From assembly GCF_016583745.1 (NCBI RefSeq), contig NZ_NRRQ01000005.1:1-64000 (forward strand): a stretch of DNA of 64,000 nt, read 5' to 3'. The stretch comes from Chromatium okenii. Lineage in GTDB: Bacteria; Pseudomonadota; Gammaproteobacteria; Chromatiales; Chromatiaceae. The notes below the pieces were generated by a model that saw only the letters and a list, made by a program, of their open reading frames with translations, searched no databases and had not been told where the DNA came from. Both the position numbers and the translations under genes were made by a program. This document shows positions 7,601 to 16,629 of the stretch, piece by piece. Positions within the stretch are counted from its first letter, which is position 1; each line of letters opens with the position of its first letter.

Positions 7601-8041
7601 CTCCAATATCATCAGCGTTGTCGGCGTGATGCTGGCGCTGCTGTTGGGAATGGCGATCAACACGCCGAGCGCCGCCGGTGCTGACGCCAGAATTGGCACA
7701 TGCACAGCAGTCGTCACCCGCAGCCATTCCTCCAAATTCGTCGCCTGATAAGGGCTGCTCGCGTAGTGCGCCACCTGAATGATGCGGCGTTCCTGAACCG
7801 CGCAAAACGCCGCCACCGCGCCCGGCGCACTGGGCGCAAGCACCTTGGTGACTGCGCCCGCCATGCCAAAAGTCAGCCGCACCACCAGCTTGTTATCAAT
7901 GATCGGGTCTGACAAACACAGCGCCGCTCGCGGAATGCCCAATTTTGCGGTCACTTGCAAAACCAGATGCAACGCATCCAGTAATTTATGACAGGCTGCA
8001 AGCGTCGTGGTGAATTCGTGTAATAAAGAAATGGTAGACAT
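4613..8041 (-). CDS. Multi-domain GAF/PAS sensor histidine kinase
   Basis: About 1142 residues with no transmembrane segment evident, so probably cytosolic. Domain order, read from motifs: GAF (about 20-170), a second GAF (about 190-345, with FVGYIDAVTGFLITPTMTRN), PAS (ENAPCCYHTLAPDGQIVEIN), a third GAF (MAWLGAVDAQSGALQPL), two further PAS domains, then HisKA with SVSHDLKAPLRG (phospho-accepting His about residue 927). The HATPase domain has NVLDNALKF, DNGIGF and GTGIGLAIV. The architecture resembles bacterial phytochrome-like kinases but without a PHY signature. The start at 8041 is preferred over an upstream ATG because GGAGG lies 8 nt before it. No receiver domain and no adjacent response regulator, so the partner is elsewhere. 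The signal is unknown. Confidence 0.9.
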   Translation of the reverse strand: MSTISLLHEFTTTLAACHKLLDALHLVLQVTAKLGIPRAALCLSDPIIDNKLVVRLTFGMAGAVTKVLAPSAPGAVAAFCAVQERRIIQVAHYASSPYQATNLEEWLRVTTAVHVPILASAPAALGVLIAIPNSSASITPTTLMILERICTYLGAQLPRLVPLALPLPAEPAPPWHTELFTALRTCLNTPDLDALSHLVLEHCRAVTHSEFGFVGYIDAVTGFLITPTMTRNIFAQCQVAGKTVVFEKPSGLGGWVLDNRMPLIANDPFAHPVSVGTPPGHLPIRKFMGVPCLSQGRVLGMIALANKTSDYDHHDLQRVTAFADVYAAAVARFISERELTESRNRFASLYENAPCCYHTLAPDGQIVEINETALALLGRRREDLVGCANINALLTHTGQKLFAQQLQALKQGTAAPVELYFKSADGSRVPVLHSATLITDPRGFPLTIRCTSIDLRQHRQAEARIRSLNRIYAVLSGINCAVVRLRDPALLYHEACRIAVEVGGFQMAWLGAVDAQSGALQPLAHAGAVADYLDQLQLSLRDDTRQHGPTLLALEHGQAVVCNDIATDPCMEPWRERALALGYRSSAAFPLRISGTVRGTFNLYAATPGFFDIKELRLLNELTQDLSFGLEFIDNERQRKQAEEAVRYQKEVLDRTGRLAKVGGWEFDVTTHTGSWTEETARIQDLPPDTPATVAQGLNLFHGVMRTQLEQAVQQAITQAQPYDLELEMMSARGVHKWVRTIGLPVVEGGQVVRIEGAMQDISRRKRAQLEARQNAILLDSVFQVLPDLFFLVDPDGTICDYRASHDEGLYVPPSTFLGRRFRDVLPLDVALQFEKCIEQIIAHGRLVSCHYELPMPNGIRQFEARLNQLPDSHQFIAVVRDVTERKRAEAAVIQLNAELEERVAQRTAELATINKELETFTYSVSHDLKAPLRGIDGYSRLLIEEHWQHLNEEGQLFLRNVRRGVAQMGQLIEDLLAYSRMERREMQGISLDLLSLLECIIAERTDELYTSNAKVHLQFDTRPLVQADPDGLALVLRNVLDNALKFHLSDRPPIIEFSASAMKQHLVVAVKDNGIGFAMQFHDRIFEMFQRLQPADEYPGTGIGLAIVRKALTRMGGHIWAASVPGQGTTFFIKLPLCAQP

Positions 8042-8134
8042 TGAGCCGCCTCCATCAAACGCAACTGCATTGCGATTAAAAGGCAATCATCAGCGCAAAT
8101 TGAATCACACATTCATACTACAGGTGAAAAGAAA

Positions 8135-9610
8135 TTAACGCTTCCGCCGCGCTGCCGCCAAACTAATTCCCACATTTGCCTGCGCCACGAAATGCTTAAA
8201 ATCAGAAAAACTAGCGTTATCAAGTGCGCGTTGACTGCAACTGCGATCTGCATAAAACAAACCAATACTGTGCTGATTGACCACAATAGGTGCCAGCATA
8301 AAAGGCGTTTGTCCCATCAATTGTGTCAATTGCGCGGGAATCAAGCGCAAATGCGCGTCATATTCTTGCGCACTGAACCAGCGCGGCACCTTGCGATCCA
8401 GCGTTTGAAATAACACATCCGGCGTATTGGCATCACGACTAAATTGGAAGCCAGTCACCAACTCTTCTTGCAATTGGCTTAACGCATATTTCGCTTTAAT
8501 CACCTTTTTATCTGGCGACACCAACGCAAAAATCACGCGATCCATACCAATGCCGCGATAAATACCTTCTAACACCAACTCCATAATCACATTAAAATCA
8601 AACTGTCCCGCTTCCAATACAGCATCCAATTCACGCAAAATTTTAATCTGCAACGCGCCATCGGATAATAGCTTATTGGCTACACCTGATTTGGTTGCCG
8701 CACTGGGTATCACCTCAACTGCTTCAGCGCCCGGCAAGGGAATATATGCAGCAGCAAAGCTGGCACCCAAATCCGCCGCCAATTGAATCGCAGCGCGAGC
8801 TTTTTGATGTACCAGCGTTTGCGTTTCAACAACAGACAACTCAGTTATTTTGGCAATCTTTTGAATTAGCTGCGTCATCTCCTGCGATTGCCAACCCTGA
8901 TCTTTAGCGCACTGCGCAAGCTGCTGACCCAGTTTAATAGCTTGCATCTGTTCACCACCTTGCCCGGATTGGTGAATCGCCCGTTGCAGCAATTCCGACA
9001 AACGCCACTCTTTAATCAATTGACGACTGAGTTGGCTTAAATGAAATCCGAGCACCTGTTCCTGAGCACGTTCTGGCGACATATTCGGTTGATTTAAGCG
9101 TTGTTCCAAACGACTGCCAATCTCGCCGCTATAACACCAAAACGCCATTTCACCAATCCGCGATAACAACGTCGCAATAAACACTTCTTCAGCAGTTTTT
9201 TCATTGTAAATTTCTGCTAAGGCGCGAGCCTGTATTGCCGCGTGCATCGCCTGCGCTAATTCCCGCCCCAGTCGATCTCTTGCTGCGCCTTTCACCAGCT
9301 CCTCAATAAGCCGCACCGCCAAACAAATATCGCGCACCACATTAAAACCCAAGACCACAATAGCGCGGGTGACAGTGCTAATGACGACGCCGTTAGGGTT
9401 ATAAAAAATAGAATTAGCGAGTTTTAGCACCCGCGCAGTTAAAGACGCATCACATAAAATGACATTTGCCAACGCTGAAATTGGCGCTAAATCGTCACCG
9501 GTAAACGCAATGACTTTGCGTGCCGTCATATCAAATACCGGCATTTCCCGCTCACAAATCAGCGCCACCCATTCTTCGATATTTTTTGGAGTTGTTATTT
9601 CAGTATTCAT
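8135..9610 (-). CDS. HDOD domain protein with C-terminal GAF-like domain
   Basis: About 491 residues. The N-terminal half (roughly 15-215) is an HDOD domain: MPVFDMTARKVIAFTGDD, then LANVILCDASLTARVLKLAN, then IATLLSRIGEMAFW. HDOD is an HD-like fold that has lost catalysis and serves as a regulatory scaffold. The C-terminal ~170 residues (GIGMDRVIFALVSPDKKVIK, GLFYADRS) look like a GAF sensor domain. HDOD-GAF proteins commonly act in signal transduction and c-di-GMP-linked regulation; the exact role is inferred. The start at 9610 avoids the fba terminator hairpin that a longer start would have to cross. It lies directly behind fba in the same direction and upstream of the kinase. Confidence 0.85.
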   Translation of the reverse strand: MNTEITTPKNIEEWVALICEREMPVFDMTARKVIAFTGDDLAPISALANVILCDASLTARVLKLANSIFYNPNGVVISTVTRAIVVLGFNVVRDICLAVRLIEELVKGAARDRLGRELAQAMHAAIQARALAEIYNEKTAEEVFIATLLSRIGEMAFWCYSGEIGSRLEQRLNQPNMSPERAQEQVLGFHLSQLSRQLIKEWRLSELLQRAIHQSGQGGEQMQAIKLGQQLAQCAKDQGWQSQEMTQLIQKIAKITELSVVETQTLVHQKARAAIQLAADLGASFAAAYIPLPGAEAVEVIPSAATKSGVANKLLSDGALQIKILRELDAVLEAGQFDFNVIMELVLEGIYRGIGMDRVIFALVSPDKKVIKAKYALSQLQEELVTGFQFSRDANTPDVLFQTLDRKVPRWFSAQEYDAHLRLIPAQLTQLMGQTPFMLAPIVVNQHSIGLFYADRSCSQRALDNASFSDFKHFVAQANVGISLAAARRKR

Positions 9611-9623
9611 GGTTATCACACAA

Positions 9624-9648
9624 TAAAAAAAGGGCGCTTGCGCGCCCA
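9624..9648 (-). terminator. Rho-independent terminator after fba
   Basis: On the minus strand GGGCGC-GCAA-GCGCCC is followed by seven Ts. It lies 30 nt after the fba stop and just before the HDOD gene, so it separates the carbon-metabolism transcript from the signalling genes. Confidence 0.85.
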
Positions 9649-9676
9649 ATGTGAATCAACTCAACACTAGCGTGAA

Positions 9677-10741
9677 TCAGTTGATTTTAGGATCAAGCTC
9701 GCCTTTAGTATAACGACCAGTCATCGCGTCTAACGACAGCGCCCGCATCTTGCTGGCATTGCCCGCCGTGCCGAATGCTTCATAACGATCTTTGCAAATG
9801 CCCTTCATTGCCTTGGTGGCCGCAATGAAATACTTGCGCGGATCAAATTCCTTGGGATTATCCGCCAAGAATTTGCGAATTGCACCAGTAGAAGACATCC
9901 GTAAATCGGTGTCGATATTCACTTTGCGCACGCCGTGTTTAATACCCTCAACGATCTCTTCAACTGGCACGCCATAGGTCTCACCCATTGCGCCACCGTA
10001 TTGATTGATAATCGCCAACCACTCCTGCGGTACAGAAGAAGAACCGTGCATGACCAGATGGGTATTGGGAATCCGCGTATGGATTTCTTTAATCCGGTTG
10101 ATTGCCAAAATGTCACCAGTTGGGGGGCGAGTAAACTTATACGCGCCATGACTGGTACCAATTGCAATTGCCAGCGCATCAACGCCAGTTTTCTTCACGA
10201 AATCTGCCGCTTCTTCAGGATCAGTTAATAATTGACTGTGATCCAAAGTTCCTTCTGCGCCCACACCATCTTCTTCGCCAGCTTGTCCGGTTTCTAATGA
10301 ACCCAAGCAGCCCAATTCACCTTCAACTGACACACCGCAATCATGCGACAATTCAACGACTCGGCGCGTCACTTCCACATTATATTCATAAGTGGTTGGC
10401 GTTTTACCATCAACACCAAGTGAACCATCCATCATTACTGATGAAAAACCCAATTGAATTGAACGCTGGCAAATTGCAGGTGAGGTGCCATGATCTTGGT
10501 GCATACAAACCGGAATATGCGGCCATTCTTCAATAGCGGCCAGAATTAAATGCCGCAAAAAAGGTGCGCCAGCGTATTTACGCGCTCCAGCGGAAGCCTG
10601 CACAATGACTGGAGAATCGGTTTCATCAGCCGCTTCCATAATGGCGCGCATCTGTTCCAGGTTATTCACATTAAACGCGGGAACACCATAACCATATTCA
10701 GCGGCATGGTCGAGCATTTGACGCATTGTAATCAGAGCCAT
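9677..10741 (-). CDS. fba: Fructose-bisphosphate aldolase, class II (Calvin cycle subtype)
   Basis: 354 residues, the normal size. It cleaves fructose-1,6-bisphosphate (and condenses sedoheptulose-bisphosphate in the Calvin cycle) with a divalent metal. Visible motifs: [20 protein letters not shown] at the N-terminus, the metal-binding HQDHG (histidine next to [20 protein letters not shown]), VEGELGCLG, the glycine-rich [10 protein letters not shown], and [13 protein letters not shown] 10741 is preceded by a GAGGA ribosome site. It is the last gene of the co-oriented tkt-gap-pgk-pyk-fba group and is followed by a strong terminator. This gene order is common in autotrophic and related gammaproteobacteria. 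Confidence 0.96.
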   Translation of the reverse strand: MALITMRQMLDHAAEYGYGVPAFNVNNLEQMRAIMEAADETDSPVIVQASAGARKYAGAPFLRHLILAAIEEWPHIPVCMHQDHGTSPAICQRSIQLGFSSVMMDGSLGVDGKTPTTYEYNVEVTRRVVELSHDCGVSVEGELGCLGSLETGQAGEEDGVGAEGTLDHSQLLTDPEEAADFVKKTGVDALAIAIGTSHGAYKFTRPPTGDILAINRIKEIHTRIPNTHLVMHGSSSVPQEWLAIINQYGGAMGETYGVPVEEIVEGIKHGVRKVNIDTDLRMSSTGAIRKFLADNPKEFDPRKYFIAATKAMKGICKDRYEAFGTAGNASKMRALSLDAMTGRYTKGELDPKIN

Positions 10742-10799
10742 TCAGTTTTTCCTCGTTGTAGTGAATCGTTGTGAATAACAAACAGTCATTCTGTAATGA

Positions 10800-12251
10800 T
10801 CAATCTTCATTCAAGAGGCGATGTTCACCAACGCGCATGATCTTCATAATGTTGGTTTGTCCTTCAACACCAGAACGATCACCTTTAGTAATAATCACCA
10901 AATCGCCATCTCGTACCGTACCACGACGCACCAATTCTTCAATCACTTCTCGATTGACTTCGTGAATATCAGTGCTGGCAACATCAAAACTCACGGGATA
11001 CGCGCCCCGAAATAACTTCACTTTACGCCGGGTTGGTGAAAAGCGCGTCATCGCATAAATTGGAATACCGGAACGAATACGCGACATCCATTTCACGGTA
11101 GAACCAGTTTCAGTTAATGCTGCAATCGCTTTAACACCTAAATGATTTGCGGTATACATTGCCGCCATCGCAATTGCTTCATCGACACGCCCGAATACGG
11201 AATCTAAACGATGCCCGGAGCGAGTAACATTTTTTTCCGCTTCCACACAAATGCGATGCAATGCTTCCACAACCTTCACTGGATAGCGACCAATAGAACT
11301 TTCTGCCGATAACATGACCGCATCAGTGCCATCTAATACCGCATTTGCTACATCAAACACTTCAGCCCGCGTGGGAATAGGATGCTCAATCATTGATTGC
11401 ATCATTTGCGTAGCGGTAATCACCACGCTATTGAGTGCCCGTGCGCGACTAATCAAATGTTTTTGCACGGCTGGCAATTCAGCATCGCCAATCTCAACTC
11501 CTAAATCCCCTCGTGCTACCATAATGGCATCGGAAGCATTGATGATGTCATCTATTTGATTGAGCGCCTCAGCCCGTTCAATTTTAGCGACAATACCACC
11601 GCGTCCACCTGCTGCATAAAACAATTCCCGCGCTAATCGCACATCATCGCTGCTACGCACAAATGATACTGCCAAATAATCAGCACCAATTTCTGCTGCA
11701 AATCGAATATCCTCACGATCTTTATCAGTTAAAGCGGGCGCAGATAAACCACCGCCTTTTTTATTGATGCCTTTATTATTGGACAGCGGACCACCCACTA
11801 ATACGGTGCAATCAATCCGACCGTTGACCACAGTGACTACTTGCAAAGCAATTGCACCGTCATCTAATAACAGCGTATCGCCAGAATTGACATCATCAGC
11901 AAGTTTCGTATAGGTCGTCCCCACTTGGGACAGATTACCCGCAGTGATCGGACAATGCACATCAATAGCAAAATTATCACCTGTCGTCAGTTCAATTTTG
12001 CCATCAGTGAATTGACCAATCCGAATTTTAGGACCTTGTAAATCAAGCAATACCGCAATTTCTTGATGCGCAGCGTGCGCCCGCTCCCGCATCAATTCAA
12101 CGCGCCGCCGATGACGTTCATAACTATCGTGCGACAAATTCAAACGCACAACATCAATTCCAGCAGCAATCAATTGATCCGTCACTACCGGATCATCGGT
12201 AGCCGGTCCAAGCGTGGCAACAATTTTGGTACGTCTTGGCATATTACGCAT
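10800..12251 (-). CDS. pyk: Pyruvate kinase
   Basis: About 483 residues, typical of the family. It converts phosphoenolpyruvate and ADP to pyruvate and ATP, in the cytosol. Signatures: RRTKIVATLGPATDD at the N-terminus, VVRLNLSHDSYERH, LLDLQGPKIRIG, the active-site segment IVAKIERAEALNQIDDII with the catalytic lysine, MVARGDLGVEIG, and TATQMMQSMI with the substrate-binding threonine. Three in-frame ATGs lie near the start (12284, 12251, 12242). I prefer 12251 because an 8-bp hairpin (12259-12279) lies just upstream and GGCGG could serve as ribosome site. It lies 42 nt after pgk and 58 nt before fba, so probably co-transcribed. Confidence 0.95.
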   Translation of the reverse strand: MRNMPRRTKIVATLGPATDDPVVTDQLIAAGIDVVRLNLSHDSYERHRRRVELMRERAHAAHQEIAVLLDLQGPKIRIGQFTDGKIELTTGDNFAIDVHCPITAGNLSQVGTTYTKLADDVNSGDTLLLDDGAIALQVVTVVNGRIDCTVLVGGPLSNNKGINKKGGGLSAPALTDKDREDIRFAAEIGADYLAVSFVRSSDDVRLARELFYAAGGRGGIVAKIERAEALNQIDDIINASDAIMVARGDLGVEIGDAELPAVQKHLISRARALNSVVITATQMMQSMIEHPIPTRAEVFDVANAVLDGTDAVMLSAESSIGRYPVKVVEALHRICVEAEKNVTRSGHRLDSVFGRVDEAIAMAAMYTANHLGVKAIAALTETGSTVKWMSRIRSGIPIYAMTRFSPTRRKVKLFRGAYPVSFDVASTDIHEVNREVIEELVRRGTVRDGDLVIITKGDRSGVEGQTNIMKIMRVGEHRLLNED

Positions 12252-12258
12252 CTCATAA

Positions 12259-12279
12259 CCGCCGGAGAAATTCCGGCGG
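12259..12279 (-). promoter_or_regulatory. Hairpin covering the pyk translation start region
   Basis: CCGCCGGA-loop-TCCGGCGG is a perfect 8-bp GC-rich stem with a 5-nt loop. It has no T-tract, so it is not a standard terminator. Its 3' arm ends about 8 nt before ATG 12251 and contains the only purine-rich candidate ribosome site (GGCGG). It could stabilise a processed mRNA end between pgk and pyk or mask pyk initiation; both are inferences. Confidence 0.6.
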
Positions 12280-12293
12280 TACATCGCTGATAT

Positions 12294-13475
12294 TTAATTC
12301 TTCGCCCGCGCTTCAAGCATAGCAACCGCTGGCAAAGTTTTACCTTCTAAGTATTCAAGAAATGCCCCGCCCGCAGTTGAAATATAAGACACCTTATCAT
12401 AGATGTCATACTTCTGAATTGCAGCAATGGTATCGCCGCCACCTGCCAAACTGAAACCAGCGGCATTCGCAATTGCCATTGACACTGTTTTTGTGCCAGC
12501 GCCGAATTGATCGAACTCAAATACACCCACTGGCCCGTTCCATACAATTGTTCCCGCCTTGGCAATAATATCTGCCAATTCCTGCGCGGATTGCGGACCG
12601 ATGTCAAAAATCATGTCATCCTCGACAACTTCACCAGCAGGTTTTGTAATGGCTGGTTCATTCTCATTGAATTGCTTGCCGCACACCACATCAACTGCAA
12701 TTGGAATCGTTGCACCACGCGCCGTCATCTTCTTCATCAACGCCTGTGCAGTTGGAATTAAATCATGTTCACATAATGATTTGCCAACCGGAAATCCAGC
12801 CGCTGCTAAAAAGGTATTCGCAATGCCACCGCCAACCACCAATTGATCGACTTTTTCTGATAAGGCTTCCAATACTGTCAATTTAGTAGAGACTTTCGAG
12901 CCGCCAACAATCGCTACCATTGGACGCGCAGGATTTGCCAATGCTTTTTGTAACGCATCCAATTCCTCCGCCAATAACAAACCAGCACACGCCACTGGCG
13001 CAAATTGACCTACACCGTGCGTTGATGCTTGGGCGCGATGTGCAGTACCAAACGCATCCATCACGAATACATCACACAACGCTGCGTATTGTTTAGCGAG
13101 CGTTTCATTATCCTTGCCCTCGCCCTTATTAAAACGGACGTTATCCAGTAATACCAATTCGCCATCAGCAACTTCTGGGGCTTGGATTAAATAATCCCCA
13201 ATCAAACGAATCTCACAGCCCATCTTCGCTCCGAGCGCCTCAGCGACGGGCTTGAGCGAATTCTCCTCGGAGAAGACACCTTCTTCTGGACGACCTAAAT
13301 GCGACATCACCATCACTTTCGCACCTGCTTTAATGCAGTGCTCAAAAGTTGGCATGGATGCAGTAATTCGCGCATCAGAAGTAACCTTGCCGTTTTTAAT
13401 AGGCACATTGAGGTCAGAACGAATTAAAACACGCTTGCCAGTCAGATCAAGATCGGTGAGTTTAATGAATGACAC
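12294..13475 (-). CDS. pgk: Phosphoglycerate kinase
   Basis: 393 residues, matching bacterial PGK. It transfers phosphate between 1,3-bisphosphoglycerate and ADP. Signatures: [18 protein letters not shown] near the N-terminus (substrate-binding RSDLNVP), [24 protein letters not shown], the hinge segment [25 protein letters not shown], and GGGDTIAAI with the nucleotide loop. I place the start at GTG 13475 because AGAGGAAA lies 7 nt before it and the protein then begins [10 protein letters not shown] as in relatives. Longer in-frame starts add non-conserved sequence. Its expected neighbour gap is separated by about 2 kb of accessory genes. Confidence 0.95.
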   Translation of the reverse strand: MSFIKLTDLDLTGKRVLIRSDLNVPIKNGKVTSDARITASMPTFEHCIKAGAKVMVMSHLGRPEEGVFSEENSLKPVAEALGAKMGCEIRLIGDYLIQAPEVADGELVLLDNVRFNKGEGKDNETLAKQYAALCDVFVMDAFGTAHRAQASTHGVGQFAPVACAGLLLAEELDALQKALANPARPMVAIVGGSKVSTKLTVLEALSEKVDQLVVGGGIANTFLAAAGFPVGKSLCEHDLIPTAQALMKKMTARGATIPIAVDVVCGKQFNENEPAITKPAGEVVEDDMIFDIGPQSAQELADIIAKAGTIVWNGPVGVFEFDQFGAGTKTVSMAIANAAGFSLAGGGDTIAAIQKYDIYDKVSYISTAGGAFLEYLEGKTLPAVAMLEARAKN

Positions 13476-13576
13476 GATGGTATTTCCTCTTGGGTGTGGC
13501 CATGTTGTTGTAAAAGCAATCCGCAAAACCTTGGGGCTTGGCGCATCACTTTTAGTGAATGTTGTTTTTTGCTTGC

Positions 13577-13843
13577 TTATGGAAATAAACGATAGATGTC
13601 ACTACGGTGTAAGCATCGCACAAACTCAACTTCGGTTGCTTCAATGATAATACCAATTCGATAATCACTCACCTTAATTCTGTAGAAGTTTTAGCTGCCA
13701 GTCATTTTTTTGAGTTTACCAATTCCCTGATGGTTAGTTATATTTTCTACTTCTTCAATCACCTGACGAATCTGCAACAGCATTAAACGGTCTTTAATTT
13801 TTTTTAAATCACGTACAAAGCTAGTGCGAAATACCGTTTTCAC
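13577..13843 (-). pseudogene. RelE/ParE-type toxin with an in-frame nonsense codon
   Basis: GTG 13843 gives VKTVFRTSFVRDLKKIK, then IRQVIEEVENI and GIGKLKKMTGS. TAA then replaces a lysine codon at 13691-13693 (codon 51). After it the same frame continues [30 protein letters not shown] and ends at 13577, giving an 88-residue protein if read through. The fold signature (KLKKMTGSxNFYRIKVSDYR) is that of RelE-family mRNA interferases. A single A-to-T change (AAA to TAA) would explain the stop, so the toxin is very recently dead. It lies 9 nt after the antitoxin gene, the normal order. Confidence 0.85.
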
Positions 13844-13852
13844 GACAGACAC

Positions 13853-14050
13853 TCACTCAAAGAGGTTAAACACTTCACCACGATCTACTTGTTCTGTTTG
13901 TTGTCCTTCGCGGATCGCTTTTGCAAGACCGACATCTTCTAAGACATCTGTAAAAACTTCATATAGCAATTCTCGCTGTTCGTTCAACGTTTCTGTCAAC
14001 ACTTCTTTCAGTAGTTGTTTTAGTTCTGAATCACTAGCTGTCTGAAACAT
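13853..14050 (-). CDS. Putative antitoxin of the RelE-type pair
   Basis: 65 residues, acidic and mostly helical (MFQTASDSELKQLLKEVLTE, LLYEVFTDVLEDVGLAKAIR, ending EVFNLFE). No DNA-binding motif is clear. It is identified by position directly upstream of a RelE-type toxin gene and by resemblance to the small helical antitoxins that precede such toxins. It is intact whereas its toxin has a stop codon, which is the viable direction of decay. ATG 14050 is the only plausible start. Confidence 0.7.
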   Translation of the reverse strand: MFQTASDSELKQLLKEVLTETLNEQRELLYEVFTDVLEDVGLAKAIREGQQTEQVDRGEVFNLFE

Positions 14051-14122
14051 AATTTTTTACCGTGAGTGGAATATAAATTAAAACAATCCGCGAAACCTTG
14101 GGCATTACCTTTATTTGCGTTT

Positions 14123-14902
14123 TTAGAAAAGCAGTGACATAGATGAAAAATCTTTCAACCGTTTTTTAGCAAGCTCAATATATTCTGGAGAAATTTCAAT
14201 GCCAATAAAATTTCGACCTAGTTTTTTAGCTGCAACAGCAGTTGTACCACTGCCCATAAATGGGTCAAGAATTATTTGTGCATTTGTGCTGCTAACAATT
14301 CTTTCAATTAACGCAACTGGGAAAGGCGCAGGATGTTCGTTTTTCATTTCTTGCATAAATTCCCAGACGTCACCCTGAGCATTTGCACCTTGCGCTAGTT
14401 CAAACTCTGGTTTACAAATTAAATAAATCACTTCGTAAGTTGGCAAAAAATATCCTTTATTAAAATTGATCCCACCTTTTCGCTTCCAGATGATAATCTG
14501 CCGCACTGGAAAGCCGGAAACAATATCTTGCCTGTCTTGCAACAACCCTGCTTGCACGCGCCATTTGTGATTATAAAAAATAGCGCCGTTATTTTTAATT
14601 AAGCGGAACATCTCAGTAAGACAGGCGCGTTGCCATGCCGTATATTCATCGTGGGGCATATTATCGTGATAGTGCGAATAACCATGAATCAGACTCGCAT
14701 TTGACCATTTGCCGCCACGACCATCTTTCATGCCGTTGCCCGTTGAATTTTTAAGATTATACGGCGGCGAAGTGACAACTAAATCGACAGATTCATCTGG
14801 CATTGATTGCATCACAGTAAGGCAATCGCCGCATAGAAACTGATCTTGAACATCTGAAGATTTTATTACTGACTCACTGACATTCAAGCAATATAACCCC
14901 AC
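14123..14902 (-). CDS. Site-specific DNA methyltransferase (beta-class, TSPPY type)
   Basis: About 259 residues. Motif IV TSPPYNLKN lies near the N-terminus and motif I DPFMGSGTTAVAAKK near the C-terminus, followed by FIGIEISPEY. This permuted order is that of beta-class amino-methyltransferases (N6-adenine or N4-cytosine). A substrate-recognition region lies between (IIIWKRKGGINFNKGYF, YLICKPEFEL). The GTG start at 14902 overlaps the DUF2442 stop by 19 nt, so translation is probably coupled. No restriction endonuclease gene is visible within several kb. It may be a solitary methyltransferase or a remnant of a restriction-modification system. The specificity cannot be read from sequence. Confidence 0.85.
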   Translation of the reverse strand: MGLYCLNVSESVIKSSDVQDQFLCGDCLTVMQSMPDESVDLVVTSPPYNLKNSTGNGMKDGRGGKWSNASLIHGYSHYHDNMPHDEYTAWQRACLTEMFRLIKNNGAIFYNHKWRVQAGLLQDRQDIVSGFPVRQIIIWKRKGGINFNKGYFLPTYEVIYLICKPEFELAQGANAQGDVWEFMQEMKNEHPAPFPVALIERIVSSTNAQIILDPFMGSGTTAVAAKKLGRNFIGIEISPEYIELAKKRLKDFSSMSLLF

Positions 14903-15171
14903 GTTTTGAACTGTTCTTGCAAGTCTGGTTCATCCTTAAAAGCAAGATAAAAAAGATATTCGACAGCTAAATCAAGCGCATCAGACCAAATTAAAGTGCC
15001 ATGCTCTACGCGGAAATTCTTAAACGCCGAAAGAACTTTTAACGTTGAAAAAGTTTTTCTTTGATCATCAAAAATTAACTCTTTTAGATTGATCTGTCCA
15101 GATTTATCATTATTAAACAGAAGATTAATTTTATACTCACCAAGATAATCTGCTTTCTTGATCTCTAACAT
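14884..15171 (-). CDS. DUF2442 protein preceding the DNA methyltransferase
   Basis: 95 residues: EIKKADYLGEYKINLLFNN, QINLKELI, FKNFRVEHGTLIWSDALDLA and VEYLFYLAF, the DUF2442 pattern seen also at 1036 and 1756. No DUF4160 gene is adjacent. Instead a DUF2283 gene lies upstream and the methyltransferase overlaps downstream. Family members are presumed antitoxin-like or small regulatory proteins. Here it may be an orphan, or may have been co-opted by the modification operon. Start ATG 15171. Confidence 0.8.
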   Translation of the reverse strand: MLEIKKADYLGEYKINLLFNNDKSGQINLKELIFDDQRKTFSTLKVLSAFKNFRVEHGTLIWSDALDLAVEYLFYLAFKDEPDLQEQFKTWGYIA

Positions 15172-15221
15172 ATGGTATTTACCATTTATAAATTTTACGC
15201 AACTTTTTTCTTGAACACCTC

Positions 15222-15273
15222 TTGATCTAGTTCGAGAACATAAGAAATTGATCTAGTTCGAGAACATAAGAAA
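15222..15273. repeat. Tandem 26-bp direct duplication
   Basis: Two identical 26-bp units, TTGATCTAGTTCGAGAACAT plus AAGAAA, lie head to tail at 15222-15247 and 15248-15273. They overlap the 3' end of the DUF2283 gene. Perfect identity suggests a recent replication-slippage event. Confidence 0.9.
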
Positions 15274-15448
15274 GTATTGTATCAACATTCAACTTCTTAG
15301 ATGCTTGCAAAATCTCAATGCCAGTGATTTTTCCTTCCGCCGTCGTATCAAGATTAACACCTTCCGCCATTTCAATAACGCCGTCTGGTACTTGATCACT
15401 GAATCTTAAATATAAAGCATCTACTTCTTGGTCATATTGAACGTTCAT
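15227..15448 (-). CDS. DUF2283 protein with a C-terminus altered by a 26-bp duplication
   Basis: 73 residues: MNVQYDQEVDALYLRFSD, EGVNLDTTAEGKITGIEILQ, ASKKLNVDTI. This is the DUF2283 fold of small proteins usually paired with DUF4258 toxins. The last residues FLMFSN come from a tandem 26-bp duplication that shifts the frame. Without it the protein would end SYVLELDQEVFKKKVA at TAA 15195-15197. The core domain is intact, so the protein may still work. It is first in a likely operon with DUF2442 and the methyltransferase. Confidence 0.8.
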   Translation of the reverse strand: MNVQYDQEVDALYLRFSDQVPDGVIEMAEGVNLDTTAEGKITGIEILQASKKLNVDTILSYVLELDQFLMFSN

Positions 15449-15466
15449 TTAGTTAGCTCAATTCAA

Positions 15467-15514
15467 TGAGCAGAGCAGCAAAACACTCTAACTGTTTAAT
15501 CGCCGCTCTACTCA
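15467..15514. other. Inverted repeat between gap and the accessory block
   Basis: TGAGCAGAGCAGC (15467-15479) pairs with GCCGCTCTACTCA (15502-15514), with two mismatches that become G-U pairs in one RNA. It lies after gap and before the DUF2283 gene. On the plus strand it is followed by T5, on the minus strand it lacks a T-run, so its role as gap terminator is uncertain. Confidence 0.45.
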
Positions 15515-15530
15515 TTTTTATGCAAACAAC

Positions 15531-16544
<1,014 letters not shown>

Positions 16545-16629
16545 CTAAATGGAATGAAAAACAGATGAAAAAATCAATCAAACTTGCGTGAACAAATTTG
16601 ATTGATGTCATAAACACGAGGTCTGGAAT

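Noticed and set aside
14123-14902. Complete restriction-modification system
   Set aside because: No endonuclease gene is present on either side. Neighbours are small TA-like genes and gap.
15222-15273. Integration site duplication (att) from the 26-bp repeat
   Set aside because: The copies are directly adjacent with nothing between them, which fits replication slippage rather than flanking repeats of an element.
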